Assembly: GCF_000444135.1 (NCBI RefSeq)
Contig: NZ_ATDK01000221.1
Coordinates: 18,237-82,236, forward strand
Origin: Pseudomonas avellanae BPIC 631
GTDB lineage: Bacteria; Pseudomonadota; Gammaproteobacteria; Pseudomonadales; Pseudomonadaceae
Length of the DNA stretch: 64,000 nt
Direction of reading: 5' to 3'
The notes beneath the pieces are model-generated. The model was not told the DNA's origin, searched no databases, and was given only the letters and a program-made list of their open reading frames with translations. Below are positions 36,837 to 45,959 of the stretch, one piece after another (the stretch's first letter is position 1; each line of letters starts with the position of its first letter). A program made the translations under genes and the position numbers.

Positions 36837-36859
36837 GACCGGGCCTGGCCCGGTCTTTT
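36837..36859 (+). terminator. Intrinsic terminator inside the zinc operon
   Basis: GACCGGGC-CTG-GCCCGGTC followed by TTTTA-ATTT, 20 bases after the DUF2796 stop and 28 before the ABC ATPase start. Partial read-through would give unequal expression of the two parts. Confidence 0.85.
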
Positions 36860-36886
36860 AATTTCCAACCGAGCGTGAGTCAGCCC

Positions 36887-37597
36887 ATGCCCCAAGCACT
36901 GATCGAGCTGTCGGACCTGACCTTTAACTGGCCAGGTCACCCTCAATTGCTGGACATCCCGGGCTTTCGCCTCGAAACCGGCGAAACCCTGTTCCTCAAA
37001 GGCCCCAGCGGCAGCGGTAAAACCACGTTGCTGGGCCTGCTCGGCGGCGTGCAGCAACCTGTCAGCGGCAGCATTCGCCTGTTGAATCAGGAGCTGTCGA
37101 GCCTGTCGTCGGCGGCGCGTGATCGCTTTCGTGTCGACCACACCGGTTACATTTTTCAGCAGTTCAATCTGTTGCCGTTTCTGTCGGTGCGGGAAAACAT
37201 CGAGCTGCCGTGCCACTTCTCCAACGTCCGCGCCGAACGTGCAAGGCAACGTCACGGCAGTGTCGAAAAAGCCACGACTACCCTGCTCGCGCATCTGGGC
37301 CTGAAAGACCCGGCGATGCTCGCCCGCCGCGCCGATTCGCTGTCCATCGGTCAGCAGCAGCGCGTCGCCGCCGCACGGGCACTGATCGGTCAGCCGGAAC
37401 TGGTGATTGCCGACGAGCCCACTTCAGCACTGGACGCAGACTCGCGCGAGGCGTTCATTCGCCTGCTGTTCGCCGAATGTCGCGAAGCCGGGGCCAGCCT
37501 GTTGTTCGTCAGCCATGACCAGAGCCTGGCTCCGCTGTTTGATCGCAACCTGTCGCTGAGCGACCTGAATCGCGCCGCCGTCGCCGTGGAGATCTGA
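36887..37597 (+). CDS. ABC transporter ATPase (MacB/LolD-like), zinc operon
   Basis: A 236-residue ATPase: Walker A GPSGSGKTT at 39-47, signature LSIGQQQRVAAARAL (non-canonical LSIGQ), Walker B LVIADEPTSALD, H-loop LLFVSHD. It belongs to the LolD/MacB type that works with FtsX-like permeases on substrates in or from the inner membrane rather than classical uptake. ATG 36887 is chosen over GTG 36875, whose bases (gtgag) are better placed as a Shine-Dalgarno. It is followed one base later by its permease. Confidence 0.88.
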   Translation: MPQALIELSDLTFNWPGHPQLLDIPGFRLETGETLFLKGPSGSGKTTLLGLLGGVQQPVSGSIRLLNQELSSLSSAARDRFRVDHTGYIFQQFNLLPFLSVRENIELPCHFSNVRAERARQRHGSVEKATTTLLAHLGLKDPAMLARRADSLSIGQQQRVAAARALIGQPELVIADEPTSALDADSREAFIRLLFAECREAGASLLFVSHDQSLAPLFDRNLSLSDLNRAAVAVEI

Positions 37598-37598
37598 G

Positions 37599-38864
37599 AT
37601 GTATCTGTTTCGTCTGGCCCTCGCCAGCCTGGCCAATCGCCGCTTTACTGCCTTTCTCACGGCCTTCGCCATTGCCCTTTCGGTCTGCCTGTTACTGGCC
37701 GTCGAACGGGTGCGCACCGAAGCCCGTGCCAGCTTCGCCAGCACCATCAGCGGCACCGACCTGATCGTCGGCGCGCGCTCCGGCTCGCTCAATCTGTTGC
37801 TGTATTCGGTGTTCCGCATCGGCAACGCCACCAACAACATTCGCTGGGACAGCTTCGAGCACTTTGCCCAAAGCAAACAGGTCAAATGGGCGATACCGGT
37901 TTCGCTGGGTGACTCGCACCGTGGTTACCGGGTGATGGGCACCAACGAGTCGTACTTCGAGCATTATCAGTTTGGCCGCCAGCAGCACCTGCAAATGGCT
38001 GAAGGCCGTGAGTTTCAGACCGATCCTTTTGAGGTTGTCCTCGGCTCGGAAGTCGCCAGAGCGTTGCATTACAAGCTGGGTGACAAGCTGGTTCTGGCGC
38101 ACGGCGTTGCAGCGATCAGCCTGGTCAAGCACGACGACAAGCCGTTCACCGTGGTAGGCATCCTCAAGCCTACTGCCACGCCGGTGGATCGCACACTGCA
38201 CATCAGCCTGGGTGGCATGGAAGCCATCCATATCGATTGGCACAACGGCGCGCCGGCCAGGGGCAACGAACGCATTTCAGCCGATCAGGCGCGCAACATG
38301 GACCTGACGCCCACGGCGATTACTGCGTTCATGCTGGGCCTGAACAGCAAGATTTCAACGTTCAGCCTGCAACGCGAGATCAACGAGTACCGCGGCGAGC
38401 CGATGCTGGCGATTCTCCCGGGCGTGGCCTTGCAGGAGCTGTGGAGCCTGATGGGCACCGCTGAAAAGGCGCTGTTCGTGATTTCGTTGTTTGTGGTGCT
38501 GACCGGGCTGATCGGTATGCTGACCGCGATCCTCACCAGCCTTAACGAACGACGTCGGGAAATGGCCATCCTGCGCTCGGTCGGCGCGCGGCCCTGGCAT
38601 ATCGCAAGCCTGCTTATACTGGAGGCCTTCGCCCTGGCGTTGGCCGGTGTGGTCAGTGGCCTTGCGCTGCTCTATATCGGCATTTTCGCGGCCCACGACT
38701 ACGTGCTCGAGAACTACGGCTTATACCTGTCGTCTATGCCACCTGGCCAATATGAATGGACTTTACTGGGTGGCATTCTCGGTTGCGCGCTGTTGATGGG
38801 AACCGTGCCAGCCTGGCGAGCCTACAGGCAGTCACTGGCCGATGGACTGTCGATTCGTTTATGA
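37599..38864 (+). CDS. FtsX/MacB-like ABC permease, zinc operon
   Basis: A 421-residue permease with an N-terminal membrane anchor (AFLTAFAIALSVCLLLAV), a large periplasmic MacB-type domain (about 45-285) and three C-terminal membrane segments (around 295-320, 345-370, 385-405), with NERRREMAILRSVGARPWHI as the coupling region. It pairs with the ATPase at 36887. The stop overlaps or abuts the next start region (TTATGAGGACC). Confidence 0.88.
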   Translation: MYLFRLALASLANRRFTAFLTAFAIALSVCLLLAVERVRTEARASFASTISGTDLIVGARSGSLNLLLYSVFRIGNATNNIRWDSFEHFAQSKQVKWAIPVSLGDSHRGYRVMGTNESYFEHYQFGRQQHLQMAEGREFQTDPFEVVLGSEVARALHYKLGDKLVLAHGVAAISLVKHDDKPFTVVGILKPTATPVDRTLHISLGGMEAIHIDWHNGAPARGNERISADQARNMDLTPTAITAFMLGLNSKISTFSLQREINEYRGEPMLAILPGVALQELWSLMGTAEKALFVISLFVVLTGLIGMLTAILTSLNERRREMAILRSVGARPWHIASLLILEAFALALAGVVSGLALLYIGIFAAHDYVLENYGLYLSSMPPGQYEWTLLGGILGCALLMGTVPAWRAYRQSLADGLSIRL

Positions 38865-38872
38865 GGACCTTC

Positions 38873-39397
38873 ATGATGCGGCGCATGCTACTCACTTTGC
38901 TGCTCTCGGTTACCACTCAGGTGTGGGCCGCCGAGCCGCGTGAACTGACCTGGAATGACATGATTCCGCCCGATGCACCCGTGGTGAAGCCGATAACGGC
39001 ACCCATACACGATATGTCCAAGCTGTCCGATGCACTGGCCATGGAGGCAGCGCCTGCGGCCCATCAACTGGCACCGCATGCGCCAGTGGTCAAGGCACTG
39101 GATGGCAAACTGGTGCGTTTACCGGGCTACATCGTACCGCTCGAAGTCAGTGAGGAAGGCAGAGTGACGGAGTTTTTGCTGGTGCCGTATTTCGGCGCCT
39201 GCATCCATGTGCCGCCGCCGCCAGCGAACCAGATCGTGCATGTCACGAGTGAGCTGGGCGTGAAGGTCGATGAGCTGTATCAGCCGTACTGGATCGAAGG
39301 ACCGATGCAGGCCAAGTCGTCGACCAGCGAACTGGCAGAAGCGGGTTATCAGATGCAGGCAGACAAGATTCTTGTCTACGAGTTGCCCGATTCATAA
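38873..39397 (+). CDS. DUF3299 exported protein, zinc operon
   Basis: A 174-residue protein with a signal peptide (LLTLLLSVTTQVWA) and a DUF3299 body: LVRLPGYIVPLEVSEEGRVT and FLLVPYFGACIHVPPPPANQ, containing a conserved cysteine-histidine pair, then GYQMQADKILVYEL. It is the fourth member of the putative zinc-responsive block. Start choice: ATGs at 38861, 38873 and 38876 are in frame; GAGGA at 38863-38867 makes 38873 or 38876 best. Confidence 0.8.
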   Translation: MMRRMLLTLLLSVTTQVWAAEPRELTWNDMIPPDAPVVKPITAPIHDMSKLSDALAMEAAPAAHQLAPHAPVVKALDGKLVRLPGYIVPLEVSEEGRVTEFLLVPYFGACIHVPPPPANQIVHVTSELGVKVDELYQPYWIEGPMQAKSSTSELAEAGYQMQADKILVYELPDS

Positions 39398-39500
39398 GGA
39401 TGACGGGGTTCCCAGCGATTTCATTGAGCTGAGTCAAAGTCGCCGCTCGACAGCGCTTTAACATTCCGCCCATAAATTTTGACTGATCCCTGGAGCCTCC

Positions 39501-40187
39501 ATGAACAAGCATCTGCTACGCGCGTCTCTTGCCGCGCTTGCCCTCACAGACCCGGTCGCGGCTAACGCCTACGAGAAAGGCGACTTCATCGTTCGCGCCG
39601 GTGCCGCCCACGTCCAGCCCAACGAAGACAGCGGTGAAGTCCGCCTGGACGGTGCCAAGGTTTCCGGCACCAAATCGACGCTGGATGGCGATACTCAGCT
39701 GGGCCTGACGTTCGCTTACATGCTGACCAACCATATCGGCATCGAGCTGCTGGCTGCCACGCCGTTCAACCACACTGTATCAGTCAAGGGCCTGGGCCCC
39801 GGGCTTGACGGCAAACTGGCCGATGTCAAACATCTGCCGCCAACCCTGTCGCTGCAATACTACCCGATGGAGCCTTCGTCCAGATTCCAGCCGTATGCGG
39901 GCGTGGGCATCAACTACACCACCTTCTTCGACAATGACCTGACCAGCGACCGCAAGAGTCAGGGTTTCAGCAACCTCAAACTCAAGGACTCGGTCGGCCT
40001 GGCCGCTCAGTTGGGCATGGACTACATGATTACCGACAACGTACTGGTCAACGCCTCGGTCTGGTACGTGGATATCGACACCAAAGCGACAGTGGACGGC
40101 CCTTCTGCGCTGGCAGTCGGCCAGACCAAAGTCGATGTGGACATCGACCCGTGGGTGTACATGGTCGGTGTGGGTTACAAGTTCTGA
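39501..40187 (+). CDS. OmpW-family outer-membrane protein
   Basis: A 228-residue 8-stranded barrel: signal peptide to about 23, then GDFIVRAGAAHVQPNEDSGE, TFAYMLTNHIGIELLAATPF and the C-terminal aromatic end YMVGVGYKF. OmpW proteins form a narrow hydrophobic channel for small hydrophobic or amphipathic compounds. A perfect terminator follows. The gene has its own upstream region of 103 bases after the zinc operon. Confidence 0.92.
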   Translation: MNKHLLRASLAALALTDPVAANAYEKGDFIVRAGAAHVQPNEDSGEVRLDGAKVSGTKSTLDGDTQLGLTFAYMLTNHIGIELLAATPFNHTVSVKGLGPGLDGKLADVKHLPPTLSLQYYPMEPSSRFQPYAGVGINYTTFFDNDLTSDRKSQGFSNLKLKDSVGLAAQLGMDYMITDNVLVNASVWYVDIDTKATVDGPSALAVGQTKVDVDIDPWVYMVGVGYKF

Positions 40188-40217
40188 CCTGCACATTTTC
40201 AAACGCTACACACAAGA

Positions 40218-40247
40218 AGGCACCCTTATCGGGTGCCTTTGTTTTTT
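40218..40247 (+). terminator. Intrinsic terminator of ompW
   Basis: AGGCACCC-TTATC-GGGTGCCT followed by TTGTTTTTT; textbook form, 30 bases after the stop. Confidence 0.92.
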
Positions 40248-40283
40248 GTGGGACTTTGATAGTTCATTTCGAAGTAACGGAGT

Positions 40284-40466
40284 ATCGTCTTCGCGGACAA
40301 GTCCGCTCCTACGCGTACTCACGGTATTCTGTAGGAGCGAACTTGTTCGCGAATAGGCAGTTACAGTCGATGCACTTTCCGCGTCTGGAATATCGTCTTC
40401 GCGGACAAGTCCGCTCCTACATCGAGAGATCGCGGATAGGCGACGCATCGCCCGGTCCGCTCCTGC
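40284..40466. repeat. Cluster of four REP units
   Basis: REP units at about 40286-40312, 40331-40357 (inverted), 40392-40420 (near-identical to the first: cttcgcggacaagtccgctc) and a more diverged one at 40429-40466. They separate the OmpW gene from the convergent sugar-nucleotide genes. Confidence 0.85.
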
Positions 40467-40468
40467 AT

Positions 40469-41398
40469 TCACTGCCCTATCAGCAACTCAAGCCCGCGCT
40501 TCAAGGGAGTGACTTCGTCGAGGGTGAAGTGCTCCAGCAGGCGCTGATTACTGGCGCGGGAGTGTTTGATGTCTCCCGAACGCGGCGCCTGATAGGTGAC
40601 TTGTGGCTGTTTGCCAACCACTTGCGAAAGTGCCGACAACAGCTCATTGAGCGAGGTGGTGTTGTTCAATCCGACGTTGATCGCGCCTTCGATGGCGCTG
40701 TCTCGTGACAGGGCTTGCAACAGCAGTTTGAGCAGGTCGCCCACGTAGAAGAAATCGCGCGTCTGCTCGCCATCGCCAAACACGAGGATCGGCAGGCCGT
40801 TCTGGAGGCGCTCGGCAAAGATGCTGATGACGCCGGAATACGGCGACGACGGGTCCTGGCGCGGGCCGAAGATGTTGAAGAAGCGAAAGATCACCGGCTC
40901 CAGGCCATGCTGGCGGCGGTAGAAGTCCAGGTAGAACTCGCTGGCCAGTTTGTCCGAAGCATAAGGGGTCAGCGGTGCTTTGGTGGTGTCTTCGGTGATC
41001 GCTTCGCCTTCGCCGTTGTTGCCGTAAACCGCTGCGCTGGACGCGAAGATCACCCGCTTGATACCGGCCTCGCGCATCGCTTCGCAGACATTCAGCGTGC
41101 CGATGAAATTGCTTTGATGGGTGCGCACCGGGTCATCGACTGACGCCTGCACCGAGGCCACCGCAGCCAGGTGCACGACCGCCTTACAACCCTGCGCCAC
41201 GCGCTTGACCAGCTCGGCATCGGCCACATCACCTTCGATCAGTTCAACCCGTGGATTATCCAGCGGCAGGTTGCTGCGCTTACCCGCCGAAAGGTTGTCG
41301 AGGATGCGCACGCTGTGCCCGCTGGCGAGCAATGCGTCGGTCAGGTGCGAGCCGATGAAACCCGCACCTCCGGTGATCAGAACAGGAGCGTCAGACAT
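40469..41398 (-). CDS. NAD-dependent sugar-nucleotide epimerase/dehydratase
   Basis: A 309-residue extended SDR: GGAGFIGSHL cofactor motif (residues 10-19), SSAAVYG, catalytic YASDK, and FNIFGPRQDPSSPYSGVIS. It is most like UDP-glucose 4-epimerase/UDP-GlcNAc epimerase types (GalE/WbpP-like) but the substrate is not certain. ATG at 41398 is the start of the canonical N-terminus. It overlaps the stop of the RmlD-like gene by eight bases, so both form one operon that ends in REP repeats. Confidence 0.88.
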   Translation of the reverse strand: MSDAPVLITGGAGFIGSHLTDALLASGHSVRILDNLSAGKRSNLPLDNPRVELIEGDVADAELVKRVAQGCKAVVHLAAVASVQASVDDPVRTHQSNFIGTLNVCEAMREAGIKRVIFASSAAVYGNNGEGEAITEDTTKAPLTPYASDKLASEFYLDFYRRQHGLEPVIFRFFNIFGPRQDPSSPYSGVISIFAERLQNGLPILVFGDGEQTRDFFYVGDLLKLLLQALSRDSAIEGAINVGLNNTTSLNELLSALSQVVGKQPQVTYQAPRSGDIKHSRASNQRLLEHFTLDEVTPLKRGLELLIGQ

Positions 41399-42275
41399 GT
41401 CGATAATACCGATCCAGCAGGCTTGGCAAGCCGGCCCGCCAGGCGCGGGGCTTGATGCCGAAAGTGTGGAGAATTTTCTTGCAGGCGAGTACCGCGTGTT
41501 GCGGCTCTTCGGCTGCGTCGGGACGCGCGGCATGCGCCTGCGCGGTAGGCGATTCGATAGCCAGCGGGTGCAGCAGGCGCGCTTCGGTGAGTACCGCCTG
41601 ACCCAGTGCCAGCGGCGTGGTCGCCTCATGGCCGGCATAGTGGTAAGTACCCCACAACGGCGCTTCGCAATCGAGTTGCTTGATCACCGAAATGATCACC
41701 CGCGCGGCGTCGTCGACCGGCGTCGGGTTGCCACGTCGGTCATCGGCCAGCAGCAATTCGCCGGGCTCTTTGGCACGCGACAGAAAGCGGCCCAGTACGC
41801 CGTCGGCGCTGTCATCCAGCAGCCAGCCGAAACGTACCAGCACATGTTGCGGGCAGGTCGCGCGCACGCTTTGTTCGATACGCCACAGCGCCTGGCCGCG
41901 CAGGCCCAATGGCACAGGTTCGTCTTTTTCGCTGTAGGCGGTCGCACGCGAGCCATCGAACACGCGATAGCTGGACGGCTGGACCAGAGTGATGTTGTGG
42001 TGCTGACACAGTTCGGCCAGGCGCTCGACAGAGCGTTCCTGGTGGGTCAGACGCGCTTCGCTCACGGTCTCCGCCTGAAACCAGTCGAAGTAGTAAGCAA
42101 GGTTGATCAGGGCATCGGGACGGGTGTCGTCAAGCAGTTGCGTGAGGCTCGCCGCATCCCAGCCGTCTTGCGGTGGACGTGGTGCGAGGAAACCAATGTT
42201 TTCCTCGGCACCCAGACGAATCAGCGCCTGCCCGAGGGCATTCCCGCCGCCCAACAGCATAAGGCGCATTCGCAT
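41391..42275 (-). CDS. RmlD-like NAD(P)-dependent sugar-nucleotide reductase
   Basis: A 294-residue protein resembling dTDP-4-dehydrorhamnose reductases: LMLLGGGNALGQALIRLG at the N-terminus, RPDALINLAYYFDWF, VQPSSYRVFDGS, and GNPTPVDDAARVIISVI. The usual YxxxK is not obvious (LRGQALWRIEQ occupies that place), so catalytic competence is uncertain. With the adjacent epimerase it would prepare a sugar nucleotide for a surface polysaccharide. Confidence 0.75.
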   Translation of the reverse strand: MRMRLMLLGGGNALGQALIRLGAEENIGFLAPRPPQDGWDAASLTQLLDDTRPDALINLAYYFDWFQAETVSEARLTHQERSVERLAELCQHHNITLVQPSSYRVFDGSRATAYSEKDEPVPLGLRGQALWRIEQSVRATCPQHVLVRFGWLLDDSADGVLGRFLSRAKEPGELLLADDRRGNPTPVDDAARVIISVIKQLDCEAPLWGTYHYAGHEATTPLALGQAVLTEARLLHPLAIESPTAQAHAARPDAAEEPQHAVLACKKILHTFGIKPRAWRAGLPSLLDRYYRHV

Positions 42276-42433
42276 AGAGTCAGCAGGCTCGGTGTCAGAT
42301 AATCAAACGAACAATCAAAAACGCCTGCAAACATAACACGTTGACTGCCAACCCCCAACAGTTGCGCAGCCTCGCCGGTTAATGACGCCAAAACAAGGCG
42401 TTACAGCGCCTCCCTCAAGCCCGTCGCTATCAG

Positions 42434-44716
42434 TTATTGAGCCGCAGGCCCTGGCGCGCCGCCCCCCTTGGGCAGACCCAGCGGTGCTGGCGCAGGTGCA
42501 GAAGGTGTGGCAGCAGCAGGGTCCGACGGCGCAGGAGGCCCTTCGGGTTCGGCGCCCGCTTGTGGATTGTTGAAGCCAGGCCCCATGACCATCTGTGGAT
42601 AAGTCTGTGAGAAATGTACAGTCGGAGTTTTATCCACAAGCCGCTTGAGACGCTCGTTGAAGGCGCGCCCCACTGCGTACTGACCACCGGAAGAGGTACG
42701 GAATTGCGCGGTCAGCACCATGCCGTTGAGGTTCATGCTGTCTACGCCGAATACCTCCAGCGGCCCTTGCAGGTTGTGCTTGAGCAGAATGTCATCGGTG
42801 ATCGACTGCCCGGTTTCGCGGATCAGAGCCAGCGCATCGTCGATATCGGAGTCGTAGGTGAACTGCACCGAGAAGAACGCATAGGCGAATTGTCGCGACT
42901 GGTTGGTGACCGCCTTGATCTGCCCGAACGGCACAGAGTGGACGAAGCCTTTGCCGTCACGCAGGCGCACGGTGCGAATGGTCAGGCTTTCAACCGAGCC
43001 GGAATGGCCGGTGCTGAGCACCACCCAGTCGCCCACCGAGAAGGTGTCTTCGATGATGATGAACAGGCCGGTGATGACGTCCTGCACCAGTTGTTGCGAA
43101 CCAAAACCGATGGCCAGACCGACCACCCCGGCACCCGCCAGCAGCGGCGCGACGTTGATGCCCAGATTGGCCATGGTGGTGATCGCGCAGATCACCACCA
43201 GAATGATTTTAACGGCGTTGCGCAGCAGCGGCAGGATGGTCTTGATGCGCGTGCTCGGCTGGCGGCCGCTGCGATGGTTGACCGGCGGTTTGAGGGCTTC
43301 CTGAATCGCGGTGTCGAGCACCACCCACAGCAACCAGGTGACCACAAATATCAGGCCGATGCTGCTCAACGAGTCGCTGATCACCCGGCCCAGAGTATTG
43401 CGCTGGGCAAACTCGAACATCGAGAAGCCCCAGATACGCCCCAATACCTCAATGAACGTGATGGCCAGCGCAATGCGCACCACCGCATACAGCAGGCTCA
43501 GCAGGCGCGCCTTGTACACATGGCCGCCGCGCCCCAGAGATTCGTTCGGTTTGAACAGGTGCTGGAAGACCGTACTCAAAAACACTGTGGCGATCAGCAG
43601 AATGGTCGTGAACAACGCGCAACGCAGCGCTTCCTGACTGTCTTCACCGGCACCGATGAGGTTGATCGCCGAGACCAGAATCATCAGCAGAATAGGTAGG
43701 TGCCACAGGTTGGAGAATATTTTCAGCGACTGTTGCAGTGCAGGTCGTTGCAAGCGGCTGCCCAACGAACGGTTACGAATCAGGTGCGCGACCGGGCGAC
43801 GTACCTTGATGATCAGCATGCAGAACACCACCGAGGCAAACAGCCCGGTGAACACTGCAACGCTGGTGGTCACGTTACTGCCCAGTTGGCGGGCGATCTG
43901 CGGGCTGGTTAGTGCATCGCTCAGCGCCGCCAGAAAGCCGACCACAAACAAGGGCCTTGGCGCGTAGCGGCGGATCATGCGCACCGCAGCGCGCTTGTGC
44001 CCGGAGTTGAACATCACGATCACACAGAGCAGCACCGAGGTGGACACGATGCCGCTGCTGGTCGCGTAGGCAAAACACAGCGCCAGCGCACGGCCGACCG
44101 ATGCCGGCATGAAGTGGCTGACGTACAGGGTCAACGGCAGGCAGATGATCGCCGGCAATGTGAACGGCAAGACGTATTTGAGCAGCGCCTGGCTGCGCTC
44201 GCGAACGTGGATAAAGTTGGTTCGGCACAGGCGAACGGCGAGGAAGCGTCCGAGGGTCGTCAGCACCGCGAACGAGCCGATCCATACAAACGACAGGGCA
44301 AGAAAGTCGCCCACGACACTCCACGGAGAGCGCGTCGTGCGTTTGTTGACCAGCTTTTCCAGTTCATCGGCTGCGCGGTCGGCGCGCAATCGCCAAGCAT
44401 CGAACAGGTTGTCGTCCAGATTGAGCTTTTCCTGGACGTCATCAATGCCGGAGCTGATGGCCCCAAGCAAACCGCCCTGCACCAGAAGCTCGGCGGCCGT
44501 ATCGGCTGTGGCAGGGTCGGCAGCAGCGTCTGACTTGGAATCGGTTTTTTCAGCGGCCTTTTCATCCGGCTTGGGCGCTGCTTTGTCAGCAGCCTTGTCA
44601 TCGGCTGGCACCGCAGCGCCCATGGGCAGTGCAGGAACATCGGCCGCTTGAAGAGTGAAACTGCCTGCGAACAACAACAGACCCGACAGGATCAGGATTT
44701 TCAGCTGAGACGCCAC
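42434..44716 (-). CDS. Large MscS-family mechanosensitive channel
   Basis: A 760-residue protein: signal peptide (LLLFAGSFTLQA), a charged Lys/Ala/Asp-rich periplasmic stretch (about 25-75), many membrane segments (about 130-520), then the MscS core with the pore helix GVNVAPLLAGAGVVGLAIGFGSQ-type sequence (NLGINVAPLLAGAGVVGLAI) and the beta domain VQDVITGLFIIIEDTFSVGD. The C-terminal 40 residues are Pro/Ala-rich. It should release solutes on osmotic down-shock. It is transcribed alone. Confidence 0.9.
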   Translation of the reverse strand: MASQLKILILSGLLLFAGSFTLQAADVPALPMGAAVPADDKAADKAAPKPDEKAAEKTDSKSDAAADPATADTAAELLVQGGLLGAISSGIDDVQEKLNLDDNLFDAWRLRADRAADELEKLVNKRTTRSPWSVVGDFLALSFVWIGSFAVLTTLGRFLAVRLCRTNFIHVRERSQALLKYVLPFTLPAIICLPLTLYVSHFMPASVGRALALCFAYATSSGIVSTSVLLCVIVMFNSGHKRAAVRMIRRYAPRPLFVVGFLAALSDALTSPQIARQLGSNVTTSVAVFTGLFASVVFCMLIIKVRRPVAHLIRNRSLGSRLQRPALQQSLKIFSNLWHLPILLMILVSAINLIGAGEDSQEALRCALFTTILLIATVFLSTVFQHLFKPNESLGRGGHVYKARLLSLLYAVVRIALAITFIEVLGRIWGFSMFEFAQRNTLGRVISDSLSSIGLIFVVTWLLWVVLDTAIQEALKPPVNHRSGRQPSTRIKTILPLLRNAVKIILVVICAITTMANLGINVAPLLAGAGVVGLAIGFGSQQLVQDVITGLFIIIEDTFSVGDWVVLSTGHSGSVESLTIRTVRLRDGKGFVHSVPFGQIKAVTNQSRQFAYAFFSVQFTYDSDIDDALALIRETGQSITDDILLKHNLQGPLEVFGVDSMNLNGMVLTAQFRTSSGGQYAVGRAFNERLKRLVDKTPTVHFSQTYPQMVMGPGFNNPQAGAEPEGPPAPSDPAAATPSAPAPAPLGLPKGGGAPGPAAQ

Positions 44717-44972
44717 GCAGTTCTCCTTAAATGGACAGGTCCGGGGGCTTTAGTCCCAAGGAACTGATTCCCGTTTGCCCGGCAAGTTCGGTTCCGGAAG
44801 GCAAATACGGTGAGCCAATGTTTCAAAAGCCGCCTTGGCAGCGTGCATTTAGTCTTCCCGGCTGAACTATGCAAAGGGCTGAATGCCGGAATTATCGGGA
44901 GCTGCCAAATGCGTCGTTAAATCTGTCCGCAATGGCGCTGCGCCGACCAATCCGACATCGAGAGGAATCTGC

Positions 44973-45791
44973 ATGAGCACGTTCACCACACAAGATGGCA
45001 CCGAGATCTATTACAAGGACTGGGGTACGGGCAAGCCGGTGCTGTTCAGTCACGGCTGGCCGCTGGATGCGGACATGTGGGAATACCAGATGGAATACCT
45101 CAGCAGCCGCGGTTACCGCACCATTGCCTACGACCGCCGCGGCTTCGGTCGGTCCAGCCAGCCGTGGACGGGCTATGACTACGACACCTTCGCCGACGAC
45201 CTTGCCGCATTGATCGAGCACCTCGACCTGCGCGACGTGACACTGGTCGGTTTCTCGATGGGCGGCGGCGACGTGACGCGCTACATCGCCAAATACGGCA
45301 GCGAGCGGGTCGCCAAACTGGCCTTGTTGGGCTCGGTGACGCCGTTTTTCCTCAAGACCGAAGACAACCCGGAAGGCGTCGACAAGTCAGTCTTCGACGG
45401 GATCATGGACGGTTTGCTGAAAGACCGTGCGCAGTTCATCTCTGACTTTGCCACTGCGTTTTACGGCATCAACCATGGCCAGAAAGTCTCCGAGGGCGTA
45501 CTGACCCAGACGCTTAACATCGCCCTGCTTGCCTCGCTGAAAGGCACGCTGGATTGCGTCACCGCGTTCTCGGCAACGGACTTCCGTGCTGACATGGCGA
45601 AAATCGATGTGCCGACCCTGGTGATCCACGGTGATGACGATCAGGTGGTGCCCTTCGAGGCCTCGGGCAAACGTGCTACCGAACTGATCGAGGGTGCCAA
45701 ACTGAACGTCTATTCAGGCGCACCGCATGGCTTTGCCGTGACTCATGCACAGCAGCTGAACGTGGATTTGCTGGCGTTTGTCGCGAGCTGA
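44973..45791 (+). CDS. Alpha/beta hydrolase (non-haem chloroperoxidase/arylesterase type)
   Basis: A 272-residue hydrolase: oxyanion SHGWPLDADMWEYQ, nucleophile GFSMGGGDV (Ser95), acid in VIHGDDDQVVPF, and base in GAPHGFAVTH. The pattern matches the cofactor-free haloperoxidase/arylesterase group, which can form peracids. The ATG at 44973 follows AGAGG. It is a single gene between mscS (divergent) and the tonB operon; the 256 bases upstream show no clear site. Confidence 0.9.
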   Translation: MSTFTTQDGTEIYYKDWGTGKPVLFSHGWPLDADMWEYQMEYLSSRGYRTIAYDRRGFGRSSQPWTGYDYDTFADDLAALIEHLDLRDVTLVGFSMGGGDVTRYIAKYGSERVAKLALLGSVTPFFLKTEDNPEGVDKSVFDGIMDGLLKDRAQFISDFATAFYGINHGQKVSEGVLTQTLNIALLASLKGTLDCVTAFSATDFRADMAKIDVPTLVIHGDDDQVVPFEASGKRATELIEGAKLNVYSGAPHGFAVTHAQQLNVDLLAFVAS

Positions 45792-45863
45792 CACAGCCAC
45801 TGTAGAAATCCCCTAGCCCGCCGCCATCGATAGAAAAATCCTGACCGAGCGGCAGCGGTCATA

Positions 45864-45888
45864 ATTAATACACACACCGAGTATTAAT
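45864..45888. promoter_or_regulatory. Inverted repeat upstream of tonB
   Basis: ATTAATAC (45864-45871), nine bases, GTATTAAT (45881-45888): a perfect repeat of 8-base arms, 71 bases before tonB. It does not look like a Fur box. A related AATAC...GTATT repeat precedes the ABC operon at 54719, with ACACAC in both spacers. Confidence 0.55.
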
Positions 45889-45905
45889 ATCAGCACCAGT
45901 TGAAA

Positions 45906-45933
45906 CGAGCCCGTCGCCAACGCGCCGGGCTCG
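45906..45933 (+). promoter_or_regulatory. Leader hairpin before tonB
   Basis: CGAGCCCG / CGGGCTCG with a 12-base loop, followed by TACTCTTT, lies between the inverted repeat and tonB (start 45960). It is either the terminator of something upstream or an attenuator in the tonB leader. Confidence 0.4.
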
Positions 45934-45959
45934 TACTCTTTCGCTGGTGAGCTGAACTC

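Noticed and set aside
45840..45900. Fur box in front of the tonB operon
   Set aside because: The AT-rich inverted repeat has CAC-rich spacing and no GATAATGATAATCATTATC-like hexamer repeats.
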